41,927 nucleotides of DNA from the NCBI RefSeq assembly GCF_943181405.1, contig NZ_CALPBY010000011.1:1-41927 (forward strand), read 5' to 3'. This DNA comes from Cellulosimicrobium sp. Marseille-Q4280 (GTDB taxonomy: Bacteria > Actinomycetota > Actinomycetes > Actinomycetales > Cellulomonadaceae). This document shows positions 13,740-21,333 of the stretch, one piece after another. Within the stretch, counting starts at the first letter, position 1. Every line of letters begins with the position of its first letter. Made by a program: the position numbers and the translations under genes. The notes under the pieces are model-generated. The model saw only the letters and a program-made list of their open reading frames with translations. It did not search any database and was not told where the DNA came from.

Positions 13740-16478
13740 ATGCCACGCACGTCCCGGCGCGCCGCGCCGCCACCATCACCGCACGCCCCCGCTGTGCCTG
13801 CCTGGCCGGTCGGACCCGGGCGTCGGGGCCGTCACGGCCGCACGGTCGCCGCCGCGCTCACCGCGTGCGCCACGCTCGCAGCGCTCGCCGCGGTCCAGCC
13901 GGCGAGCGCCCGGCCGACCGCCCCCGCGGCGCAGGCCGCCGTCACGGTCGCCGTCGACGGCGAGTACACGCAGCGCTTCCTCGAGCTCTACGACAAGATC
14001 CACGACCCGGCGAACGGCTACTTCTCGCCGCAGGGCATCCCGTACCACGCGGTCGAGACCCTCATGGTCGAGGCGCCCGACTACGGGCACGAGACGACGT
14101 CCGAGGCGTACTCCTTCTGGCTGTGGCTCGAGACCTCGTACGGGCAGGTCACGGGCGACTGGGAGCCGTTCAACCACGCGTGGGACACGCTCGAGCAGTA
14201 CATGATCCCCACGACGGAGAACCAGCCGACCAACGCGGCGTACAGCCCGAACAGCCCGGCCACCTACGCCGCCGAGCACAACCACCCGAGCGCGTACCCG
14301 TCGCAGATCACGGCCGGCGTCACGACGGGCAAGGACCCCATCGGCGCCGAGCTGCGCCAGACGTACGGGACGCCCGAGATCTACGGGATGCACTGGCTCG
14401 CGGACGTCGACAACGTGTACGGCTTCGGCGCCGCCCCCGGCTCGTCGACGCTCCTCGGTCCCGACCACGAGGGCACGTCGTACATCAACACGTTCCAGCG
14501 CGGTCCGCAGGAGTCGGTCTGGGAGACCATCCCGCAGCCCTCGATCGACGACTTCAGCTTCGGCGGCGAGAACGGCTACCTCGACCTGTTCACCGGTGAC
14601 GCGTCGTACGCGAAGCAGTGGAAGTACACGAACGCGCCGGACGCCGACGCGCGCGCCGTCGAGGCCGCGTACTGGGCGAACAAGTTCGCGACCGAGCAGG
14701 GCCAGCCCGAGGCCGTCGCCGAGACCGTCGGCAAGGCCTCGAAGATGGGCGACTACCTGCGCTACGCGCTGTTCGACAAGTACTTCAAGACGCCGGGCTG
14801 CGCGTCGATGTCGTGCGCCGCCGGCACGGGCAAGGACAGCGCCCACTACCTGCTGTCCTGGTACTACGCGTGGGGCGGCGCGCTCGACACGGCGAGCCCG
14901 TGGGCATGGCGCATCGGCTCGAGCCACGCGCACTTCGGGTACCAGAACCCCATGGCGGCGTGGGCCCTCGCGAACGACCCTGCGCTCGAGCCGTCGTCGC
15001 CGACGGGCGCGGACGACTGGAGCAAGAGCCTCGACCGTCAGGTCGAGCTGTTCCAGTGGCTCCAGGCCCCCGAGGGCGGCATCGCGGGCGGCGCCACGAA
15101 CTCGTGGGACGGCGCCTACGCGGCCCGGCCCGCCGGGACACCGACGTTCTACGGCATGGCGTACACGGAGGCGCCGGTCTACCACGACCCGCCGTCGAAC
15201 CAGTGGATGGGCATGCAGGGGTGGGGCATGGAGCGCATCGCGCAGCTCTACCACGAGACGGGCGACGAGCGGGCCGAGGACATCCTCGACGGCTGGGTGC
15301 CGTGGGTCGTGGACAACATCACGGTCACCGACGACTCGTGGCAGATCCCGTCCGAGCTCACGTGGACCGGCAAGCCCGACACGTGGGACCCCGCGAACCC
15401 CGGCGACAACTCCGGGCTGTCCGTGAGCGTGAAGAGCTACGGCCAGGACGTCGGTGTCGCCGGCGCGCTCGCCCGCACGCTCATGTACTACGCGGCCGGG
15501 TCGGGCGACACCGTCGCCCAGGAGACGGCGCGCGACCTGCTCGACGCGATCTGGGAGCAGAACAGCGACCCGGTCGGTGTCGCGACCGACGAGACCCGCG
15601 GCGACTTCGGTCGCTTCGACGACGTCCTGACCTCTCCCACCGGGAACGGCACGTTCGTCCCCGCGGGCTGGTCCGGCACGATGCCGAACGGCGACGTGAT
15701 CGAGCCGGGCGTCTCGTTCCTCGACATCCGCTCCTTCTACCTCGACGACCCCGACTGGGACAAGGTCCAGGCGCACCTCGACGGCGGTCCCGCGCCCCAG
15801 TTCCGGTACCACCGGTTCTGGGCGCAGACGGCGGTCGCGACGGCGCTCGCGGACTACGACCGCCTGTTCGGCGAGGACGTCCCGCCGGTGGAGGACACCG
15901 AGGCGCCCACCGTCCCGACGGGCCTCGAGGTCACGGGGCAGACGGGCACGACGGTCTCGCTCGCGTGGGAGGCGTCCACGGACGACACGCGCGTGAACGG
16001 GTACACGGTGCGGCGTGACGGCGTGGTCGTCGGGTCGACCGGCGGCAGCGTCACGGCGTTCACGGACGAAGGGCTGGAGCCCGGGACGTCGTACTCGTAC
16101 ACGGTGAGCGCGCGCGACGCGGCGGGCAACGTCTCGGCGCCGTCCGGTGCGGTCTCGGGGACCACGGACGACGACGCCGGGCCCGAGCCGGGCGCCTGCA
16201 CCGCGGCCTACGCGACGCGCGGTTCGTGGGGTGGTGGCTACCAGGGCGAGGTCACGGTGACGGCCGGACCGTCGGGCGTCGCCGGGTGGACCGTCGCGCT
16301 CGACCTCGCGCCGGGCGGGCTGTCCCAGGCGTGGAACGCGACGACGAGCGTCAGCGGGGGAGTGCTCACCGCGTCGAACGTCGGCTGGAACGGCACGCTC
16401 GCGGCGGGCGCGAGCACGTCGTTCGGGTTCATCGGGACGGGCGCACCGCCGGCCGACACGGCGGTCAGGTGCGGCTGA
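13740..16478 (+). CDS. Secreted GH48 reducing-end cellobiohydrolase with FN3 and CBM2
   Basis: 912 residues. A long signal region (basic and Pro-rich, then VAAALTACATLAALAAVQPA) is followed by the GH48 alpha/alpha barrel (about 60-705). The highly conserved EAPDYGHETTSEAYSFWLWL stretch includes the family general-acid Glu (E118). PQGIPYHAVETL, WAWRIGSSHAHFGYQNPMAA and the GWGMERIAQLYHETGD region are further GH48 signatures. An FN3 domain (about 715-805) and a CBM2 (ACTAAYATRGSWGGGY to the terminal RCG) complete it. This module pair is clearly divergent from the GH10/GH6 pair. The ATG follows GAGAGGGAG. GH48 enzymes attack cellulose from reducing ends and act with GH6 exocellulases. A perfect LacI-type operator lies upstream. 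Confidence 0.96.
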   Translation: MPRTSRRAAPPPSPHAPAVPAWPVGPGRRGRHGRTVAAALTACATLAALAAVQPASARPTAPAAQAAVTVAVDGEYTQRFLELYDKIHDPANGYFSPQGIPYHAVETLMVEAPDYGHETTSEAYSFWLWLETSYGQVTGDWEPFNHAWDTLEQYMIPTTENQPTNAAYSPNSPATYAAEHNHPSAYPSQITAGVTTGKDPIGAELRQTYGTPEIYGMHWLADVDNVYGFGAAPGSSTLLGPDHEGTSYINTFQRGPQESVWETIPQPSIDDFSFGGENGYLDLFTGDASYAKQWKYTNAPDADARAVEAAYWANKFATEQGQPEAVAETVGKASKMGDYLRYALFDKYFKTPGCASMSCAAGTGKDSAHYLLSWYYAWGGALDTASPWAWRIGSSHAHFGYQNPMAAWALANDPALEPSSPTGADDWSKSLDRQVELFQWLQAPEGGIAGGATNSWDGAYAARPAGTPTFYGMAYTEAPVYHDPPSNQWMGMQGWGMERIAQLYHETGDERAEDILDGWVPWVVDNITVTDDSWQIPSELTWTGKPDTWDPANPGDNSGLSVSVKSYGQDVGVAGALARTLMYYAAGSGDTVAQETARDLLDAIWEQNSDPVGVATDETRGDFGRFDDVLTSPTGNGTFVPAGWSGTMPNGDVIEPGVSFLDIRSFYLDDPDWDKVQAHLDGGPAPQFRYHRFWAQTAVATALADYDRLFGEDVPPVEDTEAPTVPTGLEVTGQTGTTVSLAWEASTDDTRVNGYTVRRDGVVVGSTGGSVTAFTDEGLEPGTSYSYTVSARDAAGNVSAPSGAVSGTTDDDAGPEPGACTAAYATRGSWGGGYQGEVTVTAGPSGVAGWTVALDLAPGGLSQAWNATTSVSGGVLTASNVGWNGTLAAGASTSFGFIGTGAPPADTAVRCG

Positions 16479-16517
16479 CGCCTCGCTGAGGACGTCCCAC
16501 GGTCCGTCTCCCGGTGC

Positions 16518-17471
16518 TCACAGCGCCGGGAGGCGGACCATGCCCTCCTGCGCGATGGACGCGACGAGCGTCCCGTCCTGGGCGAACACGCGCGCGGCCC
16601 CGAGGCCGCGACCGCCCTGCGCGCTCGACGACGACTGCACGTAGAGCAGCCAGTCGTCGACGCGCACGTCCCGGTGCCACCACATCGCGTGGTCGAGGCT
16701 CGCGATCGAGATCCCCGGGGTGACCCAGGCGATGCCCGCCTCGCGCAGGATCGGCTCGAGCATCACCTGGTCGCACGCGTAGGCCATGAGCGCGCGGTGC
16801 AGGAGCTGGTCGTCGCCGACGTCGCCGCGCGCCCGCATCCACACCATCTGGTGGTCCTTGGGCTCGCCGTCGGGGCCGAGGTAGAGCGACCCGCCGACGT
16901 GGCGCAGCTCGAACGCGGAGTGGTGCGACCAGAACCGCGCGATGGGGTGGTCGATCCCGCCGAGCACGTCGAGGGCCGACGGCACGGTCTCCGGGTCGGG
17001 CGCGTCGGGCATCGACGACGAGTGCTCGATCCCGCCCTGCTCCTCCTGGAACGACGCGATCATCGACAGGATCGGCTTGCCGTGCTGGATCGCGTGCGTG
17101 CGGCGCGCGCTGAACGAGCGGCCGTCGCGCAGCCGCTCGACGGCGAGGTCGATCGGCACGGAGAGGTCTCCCGGACGCAGGAAGTACCCGTGCAGCGAGT
17201 GGGGGAGGCGACCCTCCGGGACGGTCCGGCCCGCGGCGAGGACCGCCTGCGCGAGCACCTGGCCGCCGTACACGCGCCCCGTCGGCTGGTGGACGCTGAC
17301 CCCGCGGAAGTGTTCCGGGTCGGCCGCGGAGCCGTCGCCGTCCCCGACGCGCTCGAGCTGCAGGACCTCGAGGAGGTGTCCCAGCGGGTTGGGGACCTGC
17401 TCGGCCGGGGCGGCGTCGGACGTCGGGCCGGGCGACGGCGCGGAGTCGGTCTCGGGGTGCTCGGAGGTCAC
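16518..17471 (-). CDS. tesB: Acyl-CoA thioesterase II
   Basis: 317 residues with the TesB double hot-dog fold: FRGVSVHQPTGRVYGGQVLA, then SLHGYFLRPGD and RRTHAIQHGKPILSMIASFQ in the first half. In the second half SIASLDHAMWWHRD supplies the catalytic Asp, LLYVQSSSSA the Ser/Thr site and ASIAQEGMVR the Gln. It hydrolyses acyl-CoA to free acid and CoA in the cytoplasm. The GTG at 17471 has AAGGAG ten bases upstream. The Pro/Glu/Ser-rich first 25 residues before NPLGHLLEVLQLE are an unconserved extension. It lies 49 bp downstream of the globin gene on the same strand and probably shares its transcript, and it converges with GH48 across 39 bp with no obvious hairpin. Confidence 0.93.
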   Translation of the reverse strand: MTSEHPETDSAPSPGPTSDAAPAEQVPNPLGHLLEVLQLERVGDGDGSAADPEHFRGVSVHQPTGRVYGGQVLAQAVLAAGRTVPEGRLPHSLHGYFLRPGDLSVPIDLAVERLRDGRSFSARRTHAIQHGKPILSMIASFQEEQGGIEHSSSMPDAPDPETVPSALDVLGGIDHPIARFWSHHSAFELRHVGGSLYLGPDGEPKDHQMVWMRARGDVGDDQLLHRALMAYACDQVMLEPILREAGIAWVTPGISIASLDHAMWWHRDVRVDDWLLYVQSSSSAQGGRGLGAARVFAQDGTLVASIAQEGMVRLPAL

Positions 17472-17520
17472 GGGTCTCGGGCTCCTTGGTTCGGCGTCGG
17501 TGGCCGGCGCTGCGGTGCGC

Positions 17521-17994
17521 TCAGTCGTCGAAGGTGTTGAGGAGGGAGTGCGCGGCGCGCTCCAGATAGTCCCACAGCGTGGCCTCCTGGATCGGCGCGA
17601 GGCCGATCGAGCCGACCGCGGTGCGCATGTGCGTGAGCCAGCGGTCGCGCGCGTCGGGGTTGACCTTGAAGCCGCCGTGCCGCATGCGCAGCCGCGGGTG
17701 CCCGCGCTGCTCGCTGTACGTCGTGGGACCGCCCCAGTACTGCTCGAGGAACGCCGTGAGACGCCAGCGCGCCGGCCCGAGGTCGTCCTCGGGGTACATG
17801 GGCCGCAGCACCGGGTCCTGCGCGACGCCCTCGTAGAACGCGTCGACGAGACGGACGAACGTCTCGTGCCCGCCGACCTCGTCGTAGAACGTGCGGCTCG
17901 GGCGTGCCGGGGACGACGTGGGGGCGGCGGGTGCGGCACCGTTCGTCATCCCGGCGACCGGCAGCGTCGTGCGGGGGGTGGGCTCCGTGGTCAC
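17521..17994 (-). CDS. Group II truncated haemoglobin (trHbO type)
   Basis: 157 residues. After a variable Pro/Ala-rich N-terminus of about 35 residues the two-over-two globin fold runs from FYDEVGGHETFVRLVDAFYE to the end. YPEDDLGPARWRLTAFLEQY, WGGPTTYSEQRGHPRLRMRH (the terminal His is the proximal F8 ligand) and FKVNPDARDRWLTHM with the G8 Trp are hallmarks of group II proteins such as mycobacterial GlbO. It binds haem and O2 or NO in the cytoplasm; an oxidative or nitrosative protection role is family knowledge. The GTG at 17994 is preceded by GAGGAT; an internal ATG (residue 16) would also keep the full fold. Confidence 0.93.
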   Translation of the reverse strand: MTTEPTPRTTLPVAGMTNGAAPAAPTSSPARPSRTFYDEVGGHETFVRLVDAFYEGVAQDPVLRPMYPEDDLGPARWRLTAFLEQYWGGPTTYSEQRGHPRLRMRHGGFKVNPDARDRWLTHMRTAVGSIGLAPIQEATLWDYLERAAHSLLNTFDD

Positions 17995-18055
17995 GACCCC
18001 ATCCTCGCACCGCGGGTGCGCCGGACCTGGCCCGCGGGGTGGCGTGCGGCGAGGA

Positions 18056-19753
18056 TCACAGACCGAGCCCGGCCAGCTGCGGCAGGTTCTCCCGCACGAC
18101 GGCGCGCGCGGCGGCCGCGCTCTCGGCGTCCAGGGCGAGGCGCGCGAGGCGGCGGCACTCGTCGAGGTCGACCTCGCGCAGGAGCGCCGCGACGTCGGGG
18201 ATCGCCCGGGCCGTCATCGAGAGCGAGGTCACGCCGAGCCCGACGAGCACGACCGCGAGCACGGGGTGCGAGGCGGCCTCGCCGCACACGCCCACGGGAC
18301 GTGCCTGCTGGGCGCCGCCCTCGCACGTCGCGGCGACCAGGCGCAGCACCGCCGGCTGCCACGGGTCGGACAGCTCGGCGAGCGACCCGAGCAGCCGGTC
18401 CGCGGCCATCGTGTACTGGGTCAGGTCGTTCGTGCCGATCGAGGCGAACGCGGCCCGGGCGAGGATCGGGCCGGCGAGCAGCGCCGCGCTCGGCACCTCG
18501 ACCATGACGCCCGCGACGTCGAGTCCGTGCGCGTGGCACCGCTCGACGAACCACTCGGTCTCGCCGACGGTCGAGACCATCGGCGCCATGACCCAGACCT
18601 CGGCCTCCTCGGCGGCGGCGGCCTGCGCGATCGCGTCGAGCTGCTGCTCGAGCAGGTCGGGCCAGTGCGCCGCGGTGCGCAGACCGCGCACGCCGAGCGC
18701 CGGGTTCTCCTCGTCGGCGACGGTGAGGAAGTGCAGGGGCTTGTCGGCTCCGGAGTCGAGCGTGCGGACCACGACCTTGCGCCCGGGGAACTCGCGCAGC
18801 ACGGCCCGGTAGGCCTCGACCTGCTCGGCGACCGTCGGCGGCTCGTCACGGTCCAGGAAGCAGAACTCGGAGCGGAACAGCCCGACGCCCTCGGCTCCCG
18901 CCGCGGCGGCCGGGGCCGCGCCCGCCGGGTCGCCGACGTTCGCGAGGAGCTGGACGCGGTGCCCGTCGCGCGTGCGGCCCGTGCCGTCGAAGGTGCGGGC
19001 GTGCTGCGCCCGCGCGCGTGCCGCCTCGACCTGCTCGGGCGACGGGTGCACGACGACGGTCCCCGCGGACCCGTCGACGAGGACCAGGTCGCCGGGCGCC
19101 AGCGCGGCGCTCGCGCCGACGGCGGCGACGACCGCCGGGATGCCCATGGCGTTGGCGACGATGGCGGTGTGCGACGTCGGGCCGGCGCCGTCGGTGACGA
19201 TCGCGAGGACGCGCGCGGGGTCGAGCGCGGCGGTCGCGGACGGCGCGAGGTCGGGGGCGACGAGGACGAACGGCTCGCTGTGCTCCGGGACCCCGGGCGC
19301 GGGCCGGCCGGTGAGCGCGGCGACCAGGCGGTCGCGGACGTCCGCGACGTCGCGGGCCCGCTCCGCGAAGTAGCCGCCGAGCTCGGTGAGGCGGCGTGCG
19401 ACGTCGTCGGCCGCCTCCCACACGGCGCGCTCGGGGACGAGGTGGTCGTCGAGGACGCGGCGGCGGGCGTCCGCCGCGAGCGTCGGGTCGGCCGCCATCG
19501 CCGCCGTCGCCTCGAGGACGTCGTGGCTCTCGCCCTGCGCCGCCGCGGCCGCCCGCTCCAGGTCGGCGACGACCTGACGTGCGGCCTCGTCCACGCGACG
19601 GGCCTGCGCCTCGTGGTCCGCGCGGGGCGGCAGGCGCAGGCCGGGCGCGGGCTCGGCGACCGGCTCCGGCATGAGCACGACGGGCCCGACGACCGTCCCG
19701 GCGCACACGCCGATACCGGTGATGACCTGCCGCACCTCGTCCTGGGATCCCAC
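18056..19753 (-). CDS. ptsI: PTS enzyme I (phosphoenolpyruvate-protein phosphotransferase)
   Basis: 565 residues. It takes phosphate from PEP and passes it to HPr. The N-terminal domain starts at ITGIGVCAGTVVGPVV. The phosphorylated His is in GAGPTSHTAIVANAMGIPAVV-type sequence (H195). The PEP-binding barrel shows GVGLFRSEFCFLDRD, RTLDSGADKPLHFL and the active-site VCGEAASHP (C490). ASIGTNDLTQYTMAADR is also diagnostic. The GTG at 19753 follows AGGAGCGAGCTC. It is divergent from a small EIIB gene across 183 bp, but no HPr, EIIA or EIIC gene is in the window, so the rest of the chain must be elsewhere. Confidence 0.95.
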   Translation of the reverse strand: MGSQDEVRQVITGIGVCAGTVVGPVVLMPEPVAEPAPGLRLPPRADHEAQARRVDEAARQVVADLERAAAAAQGESHDVLEATAAMAADPTLAADARRRVLDDHLVPERAVWEAADDVARRLTELGGYFAERARDVADVRDRLVAALTGRPAPGVPEHSEPFVLVAPDLAPSATAALDPARVLAIVTDGAGPTSHTAIVANAMGIPAVVAAVGASAALAPGDLVLVDGSAGTVVVHPSPEQVEAARARAQHARTFDGTGRTRDGHRVQLLANVGDPAGAAPAAAAGAEGVGLFRSEFCFLDRDEPPTVAEQVEAYRAVLREFPGRKVVVRTLDSGADKPLHFLTVADEENPALGVRGLRTAAHWPDLLEQQLDAIAQAAAAEEAEVWVMAPMVSTVGETEWFVERCHAHGLDVAGVMVEVPSAALLAGPILARAAFASIGTNDLTQYTMAADRLLGSLAELSDPWQPAVLRLVAATCEGGAQQARPVGVCGEAASHPVLAVVLVGLGVTSLSMTARAIPDVAALLREVDLDECRRLARLALDAESAAAARAVVRENLPQLAGLGL

Positions 19754-19810
19754 GAGCTCGCTCCTGTCCGCCTCCGCGCCACGCGAGCACACGCGCGTTG
19801 CGCCCCCGTT

Positions 19811-19833
19811 TCACCGTGGCGTCGATCCGGTGA
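19811..19833. promoter_or_regulatory. Inverted repeat in the ptsI / EIIB divergent region
   Basis: TCACCG (19811-19816) and CGGTGA (19828-19833) are separated by 11 bp, about 60 bp from ptsI and 105 bp from the EIIB gene. TAGGCT at 19851-19856 could be the -10 of the EIIB gene. A shared regulator site is possible; the arms are short. Confidence 0.3.
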
Positions 19834-19936
19834 CAACCGTGCCAGGAGACTAGGCTGTCCCCAGGGTGCACGGCACCCCGACACCCCGGATCCGCGGTCC
19901 GGGCCCCTCCCGCACTCGCCTCAGGAGACGACTTCG

Positions 19937-20182
19937 ATGAGCACCCCCTCGGACCAGAAGGCCCAGCAGATCCTCGACGCCCTCGGGGGCCAGGGGAACG
20001 TCGTCGACCTGGAGCCCTGCATCACGCGACTGCGGGTCGAGGTCACGGACCCCGAGCTGGTCGACGAGGCGCGGCTCAAGGCCACGGGCGCCTTCGGCGT
20101 GGTCCGCTCGGGGCGCGTCGTGCAGGTCATCGTCGGCCCGGAGGCCGACAACCTGGCTGCGGAGCTCGACGGCCTGCGCTGA
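19937..20182 (+). CDS. Stand-alone PTS EIIB domain, glucose/sucrose family
   Basis: 81 residues covering one PTS EIIB domain and nothing else. The phosphorylated Cys is in LEPCITRLRVEV (C28), followed by the usual TGAFGVVRSGRVVQVIVGPEAD stretch. EIIB domains of this family carry phosphate from EIIA to a sugar in the EIIC channel and are normally fused to EIIC. AGGAG lies nine bases before the ATG. It is divergent from ptsI, which suggests joint control, and its stop is 2 bp from the stop of the convergent MscS gene. Since no EIIC is nearby it may serve a distant permease or act as a regulatory phosphoprotein (inference). Confidence 0.92.
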   Translation: MSTPSDQKAQQILDALGGQGNVVDLEPCITRLRVEVTDPELVDEARLKATGAFGVVRSGRVVQVIVGPEADNLAAELDGLR

Positions 20183-20184
20183 CG

Positions 20185-21252
20185 TCAGGCCGGGCCGGCG
20201 GCGTCGGGTCTCCGCACGGCTGCCGCCGCGGCAGCACCCCGCGCGGCCGAGCGCCCGGCGGGGCGCGACCCGTCGTCGTCCCGCTCCGCCGGTGAGTGGT
20301 CGAGGACGACCACCTGCTGCGCACCCGCGAGCGGGATCCGCGCGTCCTCCAGGGCCTCGCGGACCGCCGCGCGCAGCGCACGACCGACCTCCCACTGCTG
20401 CGCGGCCCGGGTCTTGATCTGGACCTTCAGCAGCATCCCCTCGGCGGTGAGCTCCTCGATGCCGAGCACCTCGGGCGCCTCCATCACGGACGAGCCGAGG
20501 ACCGGGTCCGCGCGCACGCCCTCCGCCGCCTGCAGCAGGACCGAGCGCACCTGGGCGACGTCGGCCCAGTACGCGACGCGGACCTCGACCACGGCGCGGC
20601 CCCACTCCTGCGTGAGGTTCCCCGTCCGCAGGATCTCGCCGTTGCGCACGTACCAGAGCGTGCCGTCGCCCGCCCGCACCTTCGTGACCCGCAGGGCCAC
20701 CTCCTCGACCGTGCCGACCACCTCGCCGAAGTCGACCACGTCACCGACGCCGTACTGGTCCTCCAGCAGCATGAACGTCCCGGACAGGAAGTCCTTGACG
20801 AGGCTCTGCGCGCCGAAGCCCAGCGCCACGCCCGCGATGCCCGCGGACGCGAGGAACGGGCCGATGTTGAGGCCCAGCTCGGCGAGGACCATGAGGACGA
20901 CCGTGGTGCCGATGATGATGTTGGCGGCCGACCGCAGCACCGACCCGATCGTGCGGGCCCGCGCCGCGCGCCGCGCGTTGGCGAGCGGGTTCGCCCGCAG
21001 CAGCGCGCTGCCCACCTCGGTCTGGCCCAGGCCCTTGAGCCGAGCGCTGCGCAGGGTCGGCGTGCCGTCGGCGATGTGGTCGGTGACGCGGCGGATCACC
21101 CGGCGCAGAAGGGCGAGCGCGATCGAGCCGATCGCGACGATGAGGATCACGCGCAGCGGGACGCCGACGAACCACGTCAGCCAGTCGTCGGGGTTGCTCG
21201 CGTCGAAGCCGTCCGGATCGGTCGTGGAATCGGTCAGGAAGGAGGGGAGCAT
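20185..21252 (-). CDS. mscS: MscS-family mechanosensitive ion channel
   Basis: 355 residues. A first hydrophobic helix (VPLRVILIVAIGSIALALL) is followed by a basic linker. A second helix comes next (NIIIGTTVVLMVLAELGLNI), then the Gly/Ala-rich pore helix ASAGIAGVALGFGAQSLVKD, the MscS signature. The cytoplasmic beta domain (FMLLEDQYGVGDVVDFGEVVG, then VRNGEILRTGNLTQEW) and alpha/beta domain follow, with a disordered charged tail. It opens on membrane tension to release osmolytes. No Shine-Dalgarno site precedes the ATG; TAGCCT ends seven bases before it, so the mRNA is probably leaderless. It is divergent from malQ and convergent with the EIIB gene, leaving only 2 bp between the stop codons. 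Confidence 0.93.
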   Translation of the reverse strand: MLPSFLTDSTTDPDGFDASNPDDWLTWFVGVPLRVILIVAIGSIALALLRRVIRRVTDHIADGTPTLRSARLKGLGQTEVGSALLRANPLANARRAARARTIGSVLRSAANIIIGTTVVLMVLAELGLNIGPFLASAGIAGVALGFGAQSLVKDFLSGTFMLLEDQYGVGDVVDFGEVVGTVEEVALRVTKVRAGDGTLWYVRNGEILRTGNLTQEWGRAVVEVRVAYWADVAQVRSVLLQAAEGVRADPVLGSSVMEAPEVLGIEELTAEGMLLKVQIKTRAAQQWEVGRALRAAVREALEDARIPLAGAQQVVVLDHSPAERDDDGSRPAGRSAARGAAAAAAVRRPDAAGPA

Positions 21253-21259
21253 GGGCGGC

Positions 21260-21326
21260 AGGCTACCCGCCGCTCCTGGGCGCGCCGGGGCGAGGGCCTG
21301 CCCCGACGTCCCTGTTCTGGCAGGAT
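21260..21326. promoter_or_regulatory. Divergent leaderless promoters of mscS and malQ
   Basis: On the minus strand TAGCCT (21265-21260) is followed by seven bases and the mscS ATG. On the plus strand CAGGAT (21321-21326) is followed by seven bases and the malQ GTG. Both arrangements put the +1 at the start codon. Confidence 0.45.
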
Positions 21327-21333
21327 GCGGTGC

